Below, in pieces: positions 42,720-52,087 of a stretch of 64,000 nt of DNA. The notes below the pieces were generated by a model that searched no databases, was not told the DNA's origin, and saw nothing but the letters and a program-made list of their open reading frames with translations. Made by a program: the position numbers and the translations under genes. Origin of the DNA: Eoetvoesiella caeni (GTDB lineage Bacteria; Pseudomonadota; Gammaproteobacteria; Burkholderiales; Burkholderiaceae_B); NCBI RefSeq assembly GCF_003315175.1, contig NZ_QNRQ01000006.1, forward strand, positions 186,001 to 250,000, in the 5' to 3' direction. How positions within the stretch are numbered: position 1 is the first letter of the stretch; every line of letters begins with the position of its first letter.

Positions 42720-44171
42720 CTACAGATAAGGGCTGGCCAGCCAGATGATCCTATTGCGCAAACGCTTCCTGAAGGGCATGGCGGCAAGGCTTTCGGGAGT
42801 GATGCGATCCGAGTTGCGGATCTCGGCGTCGATCAGTTGTTCTATGGTCCGCGCCGTGTCGTGGCTGTAAATCTCGATATCCAGTTCGAAGTTCAGGCGC
42901 AGGCTGCGCGGGTCCAGGTTGGACGAGCCCACATATGACCAGGCCCCATCTATGGTTATAAGCTTGGAGTGATTGAAATTGCCGCGCGCACTCCATACGC
43001 GGCAGTTGTTGCGTATGACCTGATCCAGTTGCGCGGTCATTGCGTAATTCACCAGGCGCAAATTATTGCTGCCCGGAATGACGATGTCCACCGTTATACC
43101 TCGCCGCGCGGCGGTATTGATGGCTCCTAGAAGCGTGGCGTCCGGCAGAAAGTAGGGCGACTGCACGCGGATATGCTTTTGCGCCACGGCAAACGCGCCC
43201 AGCAACATATTGTGCGTGTTTTCAATGAACCGGTCCGGCCCCGAGCGGATGCAGCGGGCCGGAGCGTGAGGCTGGGGCGGGTCCCAGGTCTCGCAGCACC
43301 ACGTGTCGTACGGCAGCATCTCCTTGGTGGTGAACTCCCAATCCTGCGCAAAAACCGAAATCAATTGCAGGACGATGGGACCTTCCACTTTGAAGTGCGT
43401 ATCGCCGCAGGTCTTCTCGCCGGCCACGGCGGTAACGAATTCGGCGCGGATATTCATGCCTCCCGTAAACCCGATGCGCCCGTCGACGACCAGGATTTTG
43501 CGGTGGCTGCGTAAATTGGCGTAGGGCATGCGCATGCCCAGCGGGTTGGTCATGAACAGGGCAGTGCGGATACCCCGCTTGCGCAGCAGTTTGATGATGG
43601 GCGGACGCGAATATTTCGAACCAATAGAATCGATCAGGACACGGATCTCGACCCCGCGTTCTTGAGCTCGAGTCAAGGCATCGACGATTTTTTGGCCTTC
43701 GCTGTCGTGATCGAAAATATAGGTTTGCAAGGCAATAGACTTGGTGGCCTCGTCTATGGCCTGGATCATGGCCGGATAGGTTTCATCGCCGCCTTGCAGC
43801 AGCACAATATGATTGCCGTTGCGCAAAGGGTGGTGGCTGACTTTGTCGCCCAGTATGCTTAGCGATTCGAACTGTGGCGCGGAATGGCTGGCAATGTCCA
43901 GGGCTTTGGGCACCGGCAGCCGGGCATATTCTTTAAGCGACTTGTCGCGCTGTTGCGAAATCTGGTCGCGCCGGATGCGATTGATCCCGGCTATCAAGTA
44001 TAAAAACGGCCCGAACAGCGGCGACATAATGACTACGCCCACCCAACTGATGGCGGCGCGCACGTCGTTTTTAGTCATGGCAGCATGGACGGCCGCCGCC
44101 GCGCTGGCACTTACGGTAACCAGGAAGACAAGGTGGGGCCAGTACTCTTGCAATAGTATATGCAGCGTCAT
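42720..44171 (-). CDS. cls: Cardiolipin synthase (phospholipase D family)
   Basis: 483 residues from the ATG at 44171; the frame is open to 44228 and the start is not certain. Two N-terminal membrane helices (about 8-30 and 38-60) precede two PLD active sites: H-R-K-I-L-V-V-D-G near residue 215 and H-S-K-L-I-T-I-D-G near 395, the latter followed by GSSNLDPRSL. It condenses two phosphatidylglycerols to cardiolipin and glycerol at the inner membrane. It is convergent with matB and divergent from tRNA-His. Confidence 0.93.
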   Translation of the reverse strand: MTLHILLQEYWPHLVFLVTVSASAAAAVHAAMTKNDVRAAISWVGVVIMSPLFGPFLYLIAGINRIRRDQISQQRDKSLKEYARLPVPKALDIASHSAPQFESLSILGDKVSHHPLRNGNHIVLLQGGDETYPAMIQAIDEATKSIALQTYIFDHDSEGQKIVDALTRAQERGVEIRVLIDSIGSKYSRPPIIKLLRKRGIRTALFMTNPLGMRMPYANLRSHRKILVVDGRIGFTGGMNIRAEFVTAVAGEKTCGDTHFKVEGPIVLQLISVFAQDWEFTTKEMLPYDTWCCETWDPPQPHAPARCIRSGPDRFIENTHNMLLGAFAVAQKHIRVQSPYFLPDATLLGAINTAARRGITVDIVIPGSNNLRLVNYAMTAQLDQVIRNNCRVWSARGNFNHSKLITIDGAWSYVGSSNLDPRSLRLNFELDIEIYSHDTARTIEQLIDAEIRNSDRITPESLAAMPFRKRLRNRIIWLASPYL

Positions 44172-44313
44172 AAATACCAGGGCTCGCGGTAACGCCCGTT
44201 GAATGCTAACAAGCATTCCGCCGGGCAATCAATAAGTTAAGGCGGGATAAACGGGCTTTAAGCCAAGCGCAAGCTAAGTATATAGAAGCCCCGCAAGATT
44301 CCAAATACGCCGC

Positions 44314-44343
44314 CATGAACTTATTTCAAGTTCATGCTAGAAT
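44314..44343 (+). promoter_or_regulatory. Inverted repeat abutting the tRNA-His promoter
   Basis: CATGAACTT (44314-44322) and AAGTTCATG (44328-44336) are perfect inverted copies with a 5-base spacer. TAGAAT at 44338-44343 is a good -10 box 39 bases before the tRNA. The repeat therefore fills the -35/spacer region, where an ordinary tRNA gene would show a plain promoter. Confidence 0.55.
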
Positions 44344-44381
44344 CTCGGTTTCTTCGAGGCATAATGCCTGGCAAGAACAGT

Positions 44382-44458
44382 GGTGACCGTAGCTCAGTTG
44401 GTAGAGTCCCGGATTGTGATTCCGGTTGTCGTGGGTTCGAGCCCCATCGGTCACCCCA
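44382..44458 (+). tRNA. tRNA-His (anticodon GTG)
   Basis: A complete cloverleaf: acceptor GTGACCG/CGGTCAC, D loop AGCTCAGTTGGTAGAGT, anticodon stem CCGGA/TCCGG enclosing GTG at 44416-44418, and T arm GTGGGTTCGAGCCCCAT. The extra 5' G (44382) opposite C73, found in all tRNA-His, is present, and CCA is encoded at 44456-44458. Confidence 0.98.
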
Positions 44459-44764
44459 AAAATTCCTTTATTTTCGATGAATTGCGAATTCCAGTCTATT
44501 TTGCAATACGAAAATTAGAAGCAATAATAAAAACTTTAGAAGCTGGGCCCCGAAAAGCCACGATACGCTTGCCTGTGTTTACTGAAATATAGGTAGATAG
44601 GCGACGGCGGCAGTTTTTGCTTGAGCTCGTTTTGTAGCTGGCATTGCCGTGAAGAGGCAGGCAAGCTTCACCTGCAGCATGTGGAAACGATTGGTCATAA
44701 ATGCTCGTCCATCGCTGAATCGGCTTATGTAAACTCAGCGCATCGTATTCAGAAGGGCAAGCCC
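44459..44764. other. Intergenic region after tRNA-His
   Basis: 306 bases. The first ~80 are AT-rich. No T-run hairpin was found directly after the tRNA. Open frames in the region have no start signals. It must contain the promoter of the small exported protein at 44765. Confidence 0.4.
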
Positions 44765-45064
44765 ATGAAAATTCAAAAGTTGCTTATAGTCAGCGCTCTG
44801 TTGGCGGCGCCGTTTTCCGCCGGCGCGGATTCCTGGAAAGATGATGGCGGCTACGGTTATCGAGACAGGCGCGAATTCAAGCAGGAATACTGGGAAGGCA
44901 ATTGCAAGGTAAAGCGCGAATATAAGAAAAACGGGGAGTACAAAGAAAAGCGCAAATGCAAAGAGCCCGAGTACAGGTACTATGAACGCGAGCCGGTGTA
45001 TCGCTCTGGTGGGCCAGCAATTATTATTGATCCGGTAATCAGGATTGGCGTCGAGTTGGACTGA
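44765..45064 (+). CDS. Small exported basic protein of unknown function
   Basis: 99 residues from the ATG at 44765 (GAAGGG upstream; a longer frame from 44621 is rejected because it would bury the signal peptide). Signal peptide with cleavage near SAGA|D21. The mature protein is rich in Lys, Glu, Arg and Tyr, with one cysteine pair framing a charged segment (G-N-C-K-V-K-R-E-Y-K-K-N-G-E-Y-K-E-K-R-K-C). The tail is hydrophobic (PAIIIDPVIRIGVEL). I do not recognise a named family. Probably periplasmic or surface-associated. Confidence 0.75.
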   Translation: MKIQKLLIVSALLAAPFSAGADSWKDDGGYGYRDRREFKQEYWEGNCKVKREYKKNGEYKEKRKCKEPEYRYYEREPVYRSGGPAIIIDPVIRIGVELD

Positions 45065-45172
45065 GCCTTCGACCCTAGTCGACGTCTGGTGCACGCGGGC
45101 CCGCATCTATGCGAAGTTTCTGCTTTACGCCGACGCTATAGTTTCCGTAAACCCTGTTTCGACGGAGGTGGT

Positions 45173-45595
45173 ATGAAATTGCTCATTTCAGTTTTGGTGG
45201 CGCTTATCGTGGCCGGCTGCACCTTACCGGCCGACAACATGACGTCCGACCGCTATTCCAGCGTTGTGCAAAAGCCAGTAGAAAAGCCCTATGCTGGCTT
45301 ATGGAGCGGAACCAGCGGCTCCGCCTTAATGACACTACGCATTGATAAAGACGGTCGAGGTATATCCTGTTCTTCCCGTGACGGGAAGGATTCAGTAAGC
45401 AAGCTTAAGCTGTCCGACGGCACGCTTTATTTCCAGGATGGGACCAAGATGGCATTGACGTACGCCGATGGCTACATCGACGGCACTCCGTCATCACCCT
45501 CTACTGATTCGCAGACTATCCGCTTTGCCAGGGATACCGGCCTTATCAACGCTTCGCCGTACTGCAGGGAACGGTTGCAGCAACCCTATCTATAG
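45173..45595 (+). CDS. Small lipoprotein of unknown function
   Basis: 140 residues, start set by CGGAGG 4-9 bases upstream. The signal ends in the lipobox V-A-G-C16 (T at +2). The mature domain reads as a short beta-rich fold (Y-A-G-L-W-S-G-T-S-G-S-A-L-M-T-L-R-I-D), with cysteines near residues 63 and 132. No named family is recognised. It follows the previous small exported protein by 108 bases on the same strand. Confidence 0.75.
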   Translation: MKLLISVLVALIVAGCTLPADNMTSDRYSSVVQKPVEKPYAGLWSGTSGSALMTLRIDKDGRGISCSSRDGKDSVSKLKLSDGTLYFQDGTKMALTYADGYIDGTPSSPSTDSQTIRFARDTGLINASPYCRERLQQPYL

Positions 45596-45627
45596 GCGGT
45601 CCTGACGTACGGACCGGGTACGGCGCT

Positions 45628-47181
45628 TCAGCGCCGTGCCAGTGTGCCGAACCCCGTTGCTTCGTACATTTCTATAGTCAGATTCTGTGCCGTACCGCCG
45701 GGAGCTATGGCAAAGGTTACGGCGGAGCGCGAACCGGGCGTGGCCATTTCGCCGCCAGGTTCGAACACGAATACATTGCCGGACCAGTGCTGCAACGTCT
45801 TTGTGTGTTTCGATGGGCCCATAACAAGAATCAAGTCGCCGCCTTGTTGCTGAATTTCGGCGTCGCCAAAATAGTCATTGGCATAGGTGCCTATATAGGC
45901 TTGCGGCGGCAATGGGGGAACCGGGTTTTCAGGTAGAGGTTGGCCGGCAAATTTTCCTGTCGCTGCGGTCATCTCGTCGAACTTGGGCTCGAAAAATTCG
46001 AACCAGTCGCGGCTGCTATGGCCAAGCTTGATCAGGTCCATGTATGTGGCGCTTACTGTTTCGGCGGCACCCACCGGAAGCGCGTTGGTCAGGACGACGA
46101 TGCCTGTGCCTGCGGACGGAAGCAGAGCGAAGCTGGTGGACGCGCCCATGATGAATGCACCGGAGTGACTAAGTTGAATATTGCTGCCCGACGCGGGAAC
46201 CGAGACATTGAACCCATAGCCATAGTAGCCGGTGGAGTCGCCTTCGGCGGCGGGCGGCATCGTAAGCATTTGGGGGCTTATGGCAGGCGCGAGAGCCGCG
46301 CCTGGGATGATTTGCTGTTCGCGGTATTTGCCGTCTTGCAGCACCAGCGTCATCCAGTTTGCCATGTCCGAAACGCTGGAACTGACCCCGCCCGCGGGCG
46401 ATTGCGGATCGGGCTGTCGTTGCGGGCCGGGCTGGAAAACGCCATTGAGTCGAATGTGCGGATAGGCTCGGTCGGAGCGCGCCATGAAGTCCGCGTAGCG
46501 GGAGCTGGTGGCGTTCATGCCCAGCGGGCGATAAAGCACCTGGTCGGACAGGCTTTCCCAGTCGATGCCCGAAGCCACGGCAACGGATTGCGCCGCTGCA
46601 GTCAATCCGAAGTTGGTATAAGCATAATGAGTGCGCAAAGGCTCAACCGGCAGAAAGCGCAGACGTTCCAGCACTTGCCTGCGGTCGTACCCCAGGTCCT
46701 CAAGGTCGTCGCCCGCATGATCGGGCAGTCCCGAACGGTGTGCATAGAGATCGCCAACAGTGACTTGGGCGGTGCTGGCTGGGTCTTTCAAGGCAAACCA
46801 CGGCAGGTTTTTTACCACGGGCGTGTCCCACGAAACAATCCCTTTGCCCACCTGAGTCGCTACCACCGTGGCGCCTACGGATTTAGATAGCGACGCCAGT
46901 TGGAAGACGGTGTTGACATCGATGAGGTCGGGCGCTCCGAGCCGGCGCACTCCGAAGCCTTTGGCGTAAACGGTCTTGCCCCGGTGCACTACGGCAACCG
47001 CCATGCCCGGAATGCCCGATCTGGCAAGGACATCGGCAACGAGCGCGTCAAGCTGCGCCACGGCATTTGCCACTTGTGCCGATTCGATGGCCTGGGCCGA
47101 AGGAGGCGACCCGTCGCTGCAGGAGGTCAGGGCCATGAGAGCCACGGCGCTAGGTAAAACCTTGAAAAGCCGTGCAAGCAT
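45628..47181 (-). CDS. Serine hydrolase of the beta-lactamase/class C family, lipoprotein
   Basis: 517 residues. Lipobox L-T-S-C21 gives a predicted lipoprotein. The penicillin-recognition fold covers about 45-390 with S97-x-x-K100 (ASLSKSVG), Y-x-N in HYAYTNFG, and H-S-G-A in the third-box position. A C-terminal DUF3471-like domain (about 410-515) follows. Such proteins are esterases, peptidases or penicillin-binding proteins; true beta-lactamase activity is unlikely to be the main role with this architecture. It lies 61 bases after the DUF2569 gene on the same strand. Confidence 0.9.
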   Translation of the reverse strand: MLARLFKVLPSAVALMALTSCSDGSPPSAQAIESAQVANAVAQLDALVADVLARSGIPGMAVAVVHRGKTVYAKGFGVRRLGAPDLIDVNTVFQLASLSKSVGATVVATQVGKGIVSWDTPVVKNLPWFALKDPASTAQVTVGDLYAHRSGLPDHAGDDLEDLGYDRRQVLERLRFLPVEPLRTHYAYTNFGLTAAAQSVAVASGIDWESLSDQVLYRPLGMNATSSRYADFMARSDRAYPHIRLNGVFQPGPQRQPDPQSPAGGVSSSVSDMANWMTLVLQDGKYREQQIIPGAALAPAISPQMLTMPPAAEGDSTGYYGYGFNVSVPASGSNIQLSHSGAFIMGASTSFALLPSAGTGIVVLTNALPVGAAETVSATYMDLIKLGHSSRDWFEFFEPKFDEMTAATGKFAGQPLPENPVPPLPPQAYIGTYANDYFGDAEIQQQGGDLILVMGPSKHTKTLQHWSGNVFVFEPGGEMATPGSRSAVTFAIAPGGTAQNLTIEMYEATGFGTLARR

Positions 47182-47242
47182 ATGGACCCCTGTCGAGCAA
47201 GAAATTGATTTTGGATTTGCCGCGAAACGTTGCTGAATTTGT

Positions 47243-47785
47243 CTAATAATACGTCTGCTTGACCCGCCTTGACATCAGCAAATAACACGTCCAGGTCGTC
47301 GCAAAAAGTATTGTGGCCGCCAGCGCGGAATAATCGTGTTCGACGATATAGTCGCTGAAGTACGAATCGGCCATGGCCAGTTCGGTTGCAGCGGCCACGG
47401 GACCGGCCAGCCAAAGGCCGGCGATAATGGCTTTTACCGCCCAGGCGGTGTAGCGCTTTATCATTGGCAAAATGGCGCAGGCCACCAGCACCAAGGCTTC
47501 AAGCCATGCGAGCTCTTTGGCGTAGGCAAGGTAGGTCATGTAAGTAGGGTCGTTCATGGCCGACGGAATCAGCGTTTGAAGCTGGCTCTTGACGCGGTAG
47601 AACTCGCCCAGTTCCTGCGCAGCCCAGAACAAAAGAAAGGCTGAAAATACCACCAGCCAGCCGCCGTAGCCTTTAAGGCTGGCCACTGCGTTGTCGCCGA
47701 TATTAGTGGCCGATCTGCCCGTCAGTGCGGCCAGCACGGCCACAATAATAAAGATGGCAAAGTGCCAGATACTCCATGTCCCCAT
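47243..47785 (-). CDS. DUF2569-like membrane protein
   Basis: 180 residues from the ATG at 47785. Four to five hydrophobic helices, with the G-G-W-L-V-V-F-S-A-F-L-L-F-W pattern near residue 42 and a second helix pair after N-D-P-T-Y. This fits the DUF2569 family of small polytopic proteins of unknown function. It precedes the serine hydrolase gene in the same direction and may be co-transcribed with it. Confidence 0.75.
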   Translation of the reverse strand: MGTWSIWHFAIFIIVAVLAALTGRSATNIGDNAVASLKGYGGWLVVFSAFLLFWAAQELGEFYRVKSQLQTLIPSAMNDPTYMTYLAYAKELAWLEALVLVACAILPMIKRYTAWAVKAIIAGLWLAGPVAAATELAMADSYFSDYIVEHDYSALAATILFATTWTCYLLMSRRVKQTYY

Positions 47786-47905
47786 TTCGCTTTCCTGCAA
47801 GAACTTGACGAATTTACTTTTTGTTTCTTAACAGGCTTACGATAGCACGGACCGCCCGCGGCACGGCTGCTAGGCAGTCGACCGACTGACAAGGCCTGCT
47901 GATAT

Positions 47906-49285
47906 TCAGCACTCGATAATATTCACCGCAAGCCCGCCCAGCGATGTCTCTTTGTATTTGCCCATCATGTCGGCGCCTGTTTCGCGCATGGTCTTGATGA
48001 CCTGGTCCAGGCTGACGTGATGAGCGCCGTCGCCTTGCAGGGCAAGGCGGGCGGCGGTGATGGCTTGCACGGCCGCCACCGCGTTGCGTTCAATGCAGGG
48101 TATTTGCACCAGTCCTTTGACCGGATCGCAGGTCAGGCCCAAGTGGTGCTCCATGCCGATTTCCGCGGCGTTTTCTACTTGTTGGGGAGTGCCGCCCAAT
48201 ACGGCGCACAAGCCCGCGGCCGCCATGGAACAGGCTACGCCTACTTCCCCCTGGCATCCGACTTCCGCGCCCGAAATCGAGGCATTCTCTTTATAAAGCA
48301 GGCCGATTGCGCCACTGGTCAACAGAAAGTCGATGACGCCCGCGTCGGTGGCGCCGGGAATGAAGCGCTGGTAGTAAAGCAGGACAGCCGGGACGATGCC
48401 GGCCGCGCCATTGGTGGGCGCGGTAACGACTCGGCCGCCGGCGGCGTTTTCTTCGTTGACCGCCAACGCAAAAAGAGTGACCCAGTCGACGATGCGCAAG
48501 GGGTCGCCGCCGGCCGCATCCGAGGGATGCTGCAGTTTGTTGTAAAGGGCGGCCGCTCGCCGCCCAACGCGCAGGCCGCCGGGCAATGTGCCCTGGGTAT
48601 CGCAGCCACGCTGTATGCAGTCTTGCATGGTTTGCCAGATCTTCAGAAGACCGGCGTCGATCTGCTCATCGTCGCGCCAGTGCTTTTCGTTGCGCCGCAT
48701 GATCTGGGCCACCGAGCACTTGTGTTGGTGTGCGTGCGCCAAAAGCTCGCTGGCGCTATGAAAGGGCAGCGGCAGCACGGCGTCTTGCTGTGGCGCCAGC
48801 CCTGTTTCAAGCATTTGTTCACTGACTACGAACCCGCCGCCCACAGAATAGTAGATTTTGCTGTCGACGACGGCAAGCCTGGCATCAAGGGCCTGAAAGC
48901 GCATGCCGTTGACGTGGCCCGGCAGATTCTCACGATAATTGAAGATCAAGTCCTCGGCTTCGTCGAAGTAGATCGGGTGCTTGCCCATTACGATCAGCTT
49001 TTTGCAAGCGCGGATATCGACAAGTCTTTCCGGTATGGAGTCGATATCGACCGTGTCGGGCGCATAGCCTTCCAGGCCCAGCATGATGGCGTGGTCGCTG
49101 GCGTGCCCCTTGCCCGTGGCGCCCAAGGAGCCGTACAGCACGACGCGGATACGCTCGACCTGGGCGAGTAGGCCGTTTTCGTGCAATTGGGCGGCAAACA
49201 GGCGAGCAGCGCGCATAGGACCCACCGTGTGGGAGCTTGACGGGCCAATTCCAATTTTGAACAAGTCGAATACGCTGATTGCCAT
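47906..49285 (-). CDS. sdaA: L-serine dehydratase (iron-sulfur type)
   Basis: 459 residues, normal for SdaA/SdaB. The N-terminal domain begins [21 protein letters not shown]. The catalytic domain has [11 protein letters not shown] and the cluster cysteines in [18 protein letters not shown] and [17 protein letters not shown]. It deaminates serine to pyruvate and ammonia using a [4Fe-4S] cluster. It lies 56 bases after the SsuB-type ATPase gene in the same direction, so it may be transcribed with the TetR-controlled operon; no terminator is evident between them. Confidence 0.95.
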   Translation of the reverse strand: MAISVFDLFKIGIGPSSSHTVGPMRAARLFAAQLHENGLLAQVERIRVVLYGSLGATGKGHASDHAIMLGLEGYAPDTVDIDSIPERLVDIRACKKLIVMGKHPIYFDEAEDLIFNYRENLPGHVNGMRFQALDARLAVVDSKIYYSVGGGFVVSEQMLETGLAPQQDAVLPLPFHSASELLAHAHQHKCSVAQIMRRNEKHWRDDEQIDAGLLKIWQTMQDCIQRGCDTQGTLPGGLRVGRRAAALYNKLQHPSDAAGGDPLRIVDWVTLFALAVNEENAAGGRVVTAPTNGAAGIVPAVLLYYQRFIPGATDAGVIDFLLTSGAIGLLYKENASISGAEVGCQGEVGVACSMAAAGLCAVLGGTPQQVENAAEIGMEHHLGLTCDPVKGLVQIPCIERNAVAAVQAITAARLALQGDGAHHVSLDQVIKTMRETGADMMGKYKETSLGGLAVNIIEC

Positions 49286-49341
49286 GAGGAGCCCCTCTTG
49301 TGTGGCGAAGCCGGTGCCGATTGACCTGGAAGCTGAACTAT

Positions 49342-50154
49342 TTATTCAACCCCTAGCAAATCGTAAACCCTGCGCACGTACTCGCCGAATTCGCTTTGCG
49401 TTTTCAAAAGCAGATGGCGTGGGGCCGGCAGGTCTATGGCGAAGAAGTCCGCCATGCGGGCGGGGCCTGCTGTCAGCACCGCGCAATGGGTGCCCAGGAA
49501 CACGGCCTCTTGAATGCTATGGGTGACCACCACGAAGGTTTTCTTGGTTTCGCCCCAGATGCGAAGCATCTCCAGGTTCATCTTTTCGCGCGTCAGCGCA
49601 TCCAGCGCTCCAAAAGGTTCGTCCATGAGGACCAGCTTGGGGTCATGGATGAGTGCCCTGGCAATGGCCGCGCGCTGCTGCATGCCGCCCGACAGCTCGT
49701 ACGGCAGCTTGTCGGCAAAGCCCGTCAGGCCCACCATGTCGAGCAATTCGTGGGCCCGCGCTGTAGCCGCCTTCTTGTTCAGCCCCAGGATGCCGGCCGG
49801 CAAGAGCACATTATCGAGAATGGTGCGCCATTTAAGCAGCAGGGGCTGTTGGAACACCATGCCGACGTCGCGCCCTGGGTTGAAGACATTGTTGCCGCCG
49901 CCTATCTGCAGTGTGCCGCCGTCGTGGTCGTGCAGGCCGGCCAATATTTTAAGCAAGGTCGACTTGCCGCATCCGGACGGGCCCACCAACGACACCATGT
50001 CGCCTTCGTAAATATCCATCGACACGTCGGAGACGGCCAGGAACTCTTCGTTGCGCTTGCGGTAAACCTTGCGCAATTGGCGCATCTGAATAAGCGGTTC
50101 ACCCGAGCGCGCTGGAACGGAGTTGGCCTGGATTTCGGAAACAGTCGTTGTCAT
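49342..50154 (-). CDS. ABC transporter ATP-binding protein (nitrate/sulfonate/taurine type)
   Basis: 270 residues from the ATG at 50154, which overlaps the stop of the aldolase gene (ATGA). Walker [18 protein letters not shown], signature [15 protein letters not shown] and Walker [13 protein letters not shown], all intact. The SsuB/TauB type is shown by [12 protein letters not shown] and [11 protein letters not shown]. It pairs with the permease at 53135-53947 and the binding protein at 54806. The separation of ATPase and permease by three enzyme-like genes within one operon is unusual. Confidence 0.94.
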   Translation of the reverse strand: MTTTVSEIQANSVPARSGEPLIQMRQLRKVYRKRNEEFLAVSDVSMDIYEGDMVSLVGPSGCGKSTLLKILAGLHDHDGGTLQIGGGNNVFNPGRDVGMVFQQPLLLKWRTILDNVLLPAGILGLNKKAATARAHELLDMVGLTGFADKLPYELSGGMQQRAAIARALIHDPKLVLMDEPFGALDALTREKMNLEMLRIWGETKKTFVVVTHSIQEAVFLGTHCAVLTAGPARMADFFAIDLPAPRHLLLKTQSEFGEYVRRVYDLLGVE

Positions 50155-51218
50155 GCCAGCCACCTTGTAAGGTTGTCGCGCACGAAGGCGTCGTCGCTAA
50201 GGTCTCCGTGCAATTTGTATACGCGGTCGATTTGTTCCGATTGGCCGGGGCCCATGGTTTCATTGGGATCCAGGCACCAAATGCCTTCCAGCAGGCCCTG
50301 GCGGCGCAGGACTTCGTGGCAACCGGCAATGCAGCCTTGAAAATTATTGGCAACGTCGAAAAACGCCGAGTTGCAGTCGGTCACGCGCGAGTCCAGTGCC
50401 AGCAGCTCGGGGCTGAGCGTGCCGTTGCTGCGGGCCAGTTCGGCCTTGATCTGGGCCAGTTGCTTTGCGGCGCTGGCCGTCCATACCGACCAGTGGCCCA
50501 GCAAGCCGCCGCGAAAACGCACGGTGACCGGCTGGCCGTTGCGCATGGCGGTAAAGGGCAAGGCCAGATCCAGGACAATATGGTCGTCGTTGCCGGTGTA
50601 CAGGAACACACGCTCTTCCGCGCCGGCATCGACGATTCCGCGCACCACGTCGATGGTGCGATAGCGATTGAAAGGTGCCACCTTGATGGCCAGGACGTTG
50701 GGGATCAGGGCAAAGCGGCGCCAGAAGTCGCTGGACAAGGTCGGGCCGCCAACCGCGGTTTGCAGGTAGAAGCCGATAAGCGGAATCTCCTGGCTGACGG
50801 CCTCGCAGTGGGCGATGAGCTCGTCTTCAGATGCCGAGGCCAGCGCGGCCAGGCTGAGCAGGCCGGCGTGATAGCCCAAGCCCGCGGCTATGCGCGCTTC
50901 GGCGCAAGCCTGCTTGGTGTTGCCGCACAGGCCCGAGATCATGATCATCGGCCGGGACGTCCAGGCCTGCTGGTCGTCGATGGCCGCGGCCAGCACGGTC
51001 TCGTACAAGCCATGTTCGCGGATGTTGAATTGCGTGGTGTGCACGCCCACGGCCAGGCCGCCGGCCCCAGCGTCGACATAGTACCGAGTCAGTGCGCGCT
51101 GGCGGCGGCGGTCGAACTGGCGTTGCGCATCCAGGGCGAGGGGATGGGCTGGAATGACCGTGCCTTGCGCGAACTGCGTCAGGATTTCCTGGGGAAGATC
51201 GGATCGTTGCAATGGCAT
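50151..51218 (-). CDS. DHDPS/N-acetylneuraminate lyase-family aldolase, substrate unknown
   Basis: 355 residues from the ATG at 51218 (GGAGCC region upstream); the open frame to 51353 lies inside the GNAT gene. TIM-barrel family features: the pyruvate-binding threonine pair is in G-V-H-T-T-Q-F (58-64, usually GTTGE), Tyr151 in GFYLQTAVGG, and the Schiff-base lysine Lys179 in NVLAIKVAPFNRY. It is longer than DapA (~292). It is probably a class I lyase or dehydratase on an oxo-acid. The true dapA is elsewhere in the window (58720), so lysine synthesis is not its job. Confidence 0.85.
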   Translation of the reverse strand: MPLQRSDLPQEILTQFAQGTVIPAHPLALDAQRQFDRRRQRALTRYYVDAGAGGLAVGVHTTQFNIREHGLYETVLAAAIDDQQAWTSRPMIMISGLCGNTKQACAEARIAAGLGYHAGLLSLAALASASEDELIAHCEAVSQEIPLIGFYLQTAVGGPTLSSDFWRRFALIPNVLAIKVAPFNRYRTIDVVRGIVDAGAEERVFLYTGNDDHIVLDLALPFTAMRNGQPVTVRFRGGLLGHWSVWTASAAKQLAQIKAELARSNGTLSPELLALDSRVTDCNSAFFDVANNFQGCIAGCHEVLRRQGLLEGIWCLDPNETMGPGQSEQIDRVYKLHGDLSDDAFVRDNLTRWLA

Positions 51219-51238
51219 GAGGGCTCCTGAATGTGTGG

Positions 51239-52087
51239 CTATCCGAACTCCGGCCCGGCGATAGCGTGTATGAAGGCGGTCATTCCTTGCGGTGCGGCCT
51301 CGCCCATCGCCATGCGGGCATAGCCGCGCTGCGGGGTGAAACCAGCCGCGCACAGGTGTTCGCGCATAAGGGGGCGTTCGTCGGGCACGTCGATGAATAA
51401 AGGCTCCGCCGTGGTGCTGGCGATGCTGCTTAGCAACGCCGCGGCGGCTTGTTCGTCGCTGGCCAGCAGCGGGCCGATATGGCGGGCTATGCGGCCGGCG
51501 CGAACAATGGCAATTGCCTGGGCATGGCGCACGACATCGGTGTCGCCGCGCTGCATCAGGTCGGCCAATACGGCTGGCCGCGCGAATCCCAGCGCCTGGG
51601 CGTCAAGCGCCGCAATGGTGTCGGGGGCGATCGGCATGGGCGGTCTTGCATCCGGCTGAATGCCTGGAGCGCCGGCGCGGTGCCAGCGGGTAAGCCGCCA
51701 CAAGGGCGCAAACGAGTACTGGCTGTACAGTCTTTCGCCATCGGGTGTGGCGTCAAGCATGGCCGTACGCTTCATGGCCTGGACTTCTTTCAGGCAGTGC
51801 TCGAATACGGCGCGTCCCAGACCCCGGCCGCGAAATTGCGGCGCCACCAGGATCAGGCTGATCCAGGCGGCGTGTTCTCCCAGAGGCAGGACGGCGCCGC
51901 TGGCGACAATGCGGGCATGCTCGTCTCGCACGACATGAATGGACCCCAGGCGGCCGAATAGCGCCCAATCTTGCGGCGTCTGGTTCCAGCCGCTTTGCTC
52001 GACCAAGGTGTCCAGCATAGCCTGGCTGTCCGCGGTAAGGACGGACAGCGTGCCGACTTCGATGAGGCGAGGTTCAGTATTTGCCAT
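51239..52087 (-). CDS. GNAT-family N-acetyltransferase-like protein
   Basis: 282 residues from the ATG at 52087, 14 bases inside the epimerase gene end. The N-terminal GNAT domain (about 40-130) carries the acetyl-CoA loop in [16 protein letters not shown]. The C-terminal half (about 150-280) is a second, weaker GNAT-like repeat. Substrate unknown. Its position inside a transporter/aldolase operon suggests it modifies the imported compound or an intermediate. Confidence 0.82.
   Translation of the reverse strand: MANTEPRLIEVGTLSVLTADSQAMLDTLVEQSGWNQTPQDWALFGRLGSIHVVRDEHARIVASGAVLPLGEHAAWISLILVAPQFRGRGLGRAVFEHCLKEVQAMKRTAMLDATPDGERLYSQYSFAPLWRLTRWHRAGAPGIQPDARPPMPIAPDTIAALDAQALGFARPAVLADLMQRGDTDVVRHAQAIAIVRAGRIARHIGPLLASDEQAAAALLSSIASTTAEPLFIDVPDERPLMREHLCAAGFTPQRGYARMAMGEAAPQGMTAFIHAIAGPEFG

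Noticed and set aside
51219-51353. N-terminal extension of the DHDPS-like protein
   Set aside because: The extra 45 codons lie within the GNAT gene and are Arg-rich without family similarity; the ATG at 51218 fits the family start.
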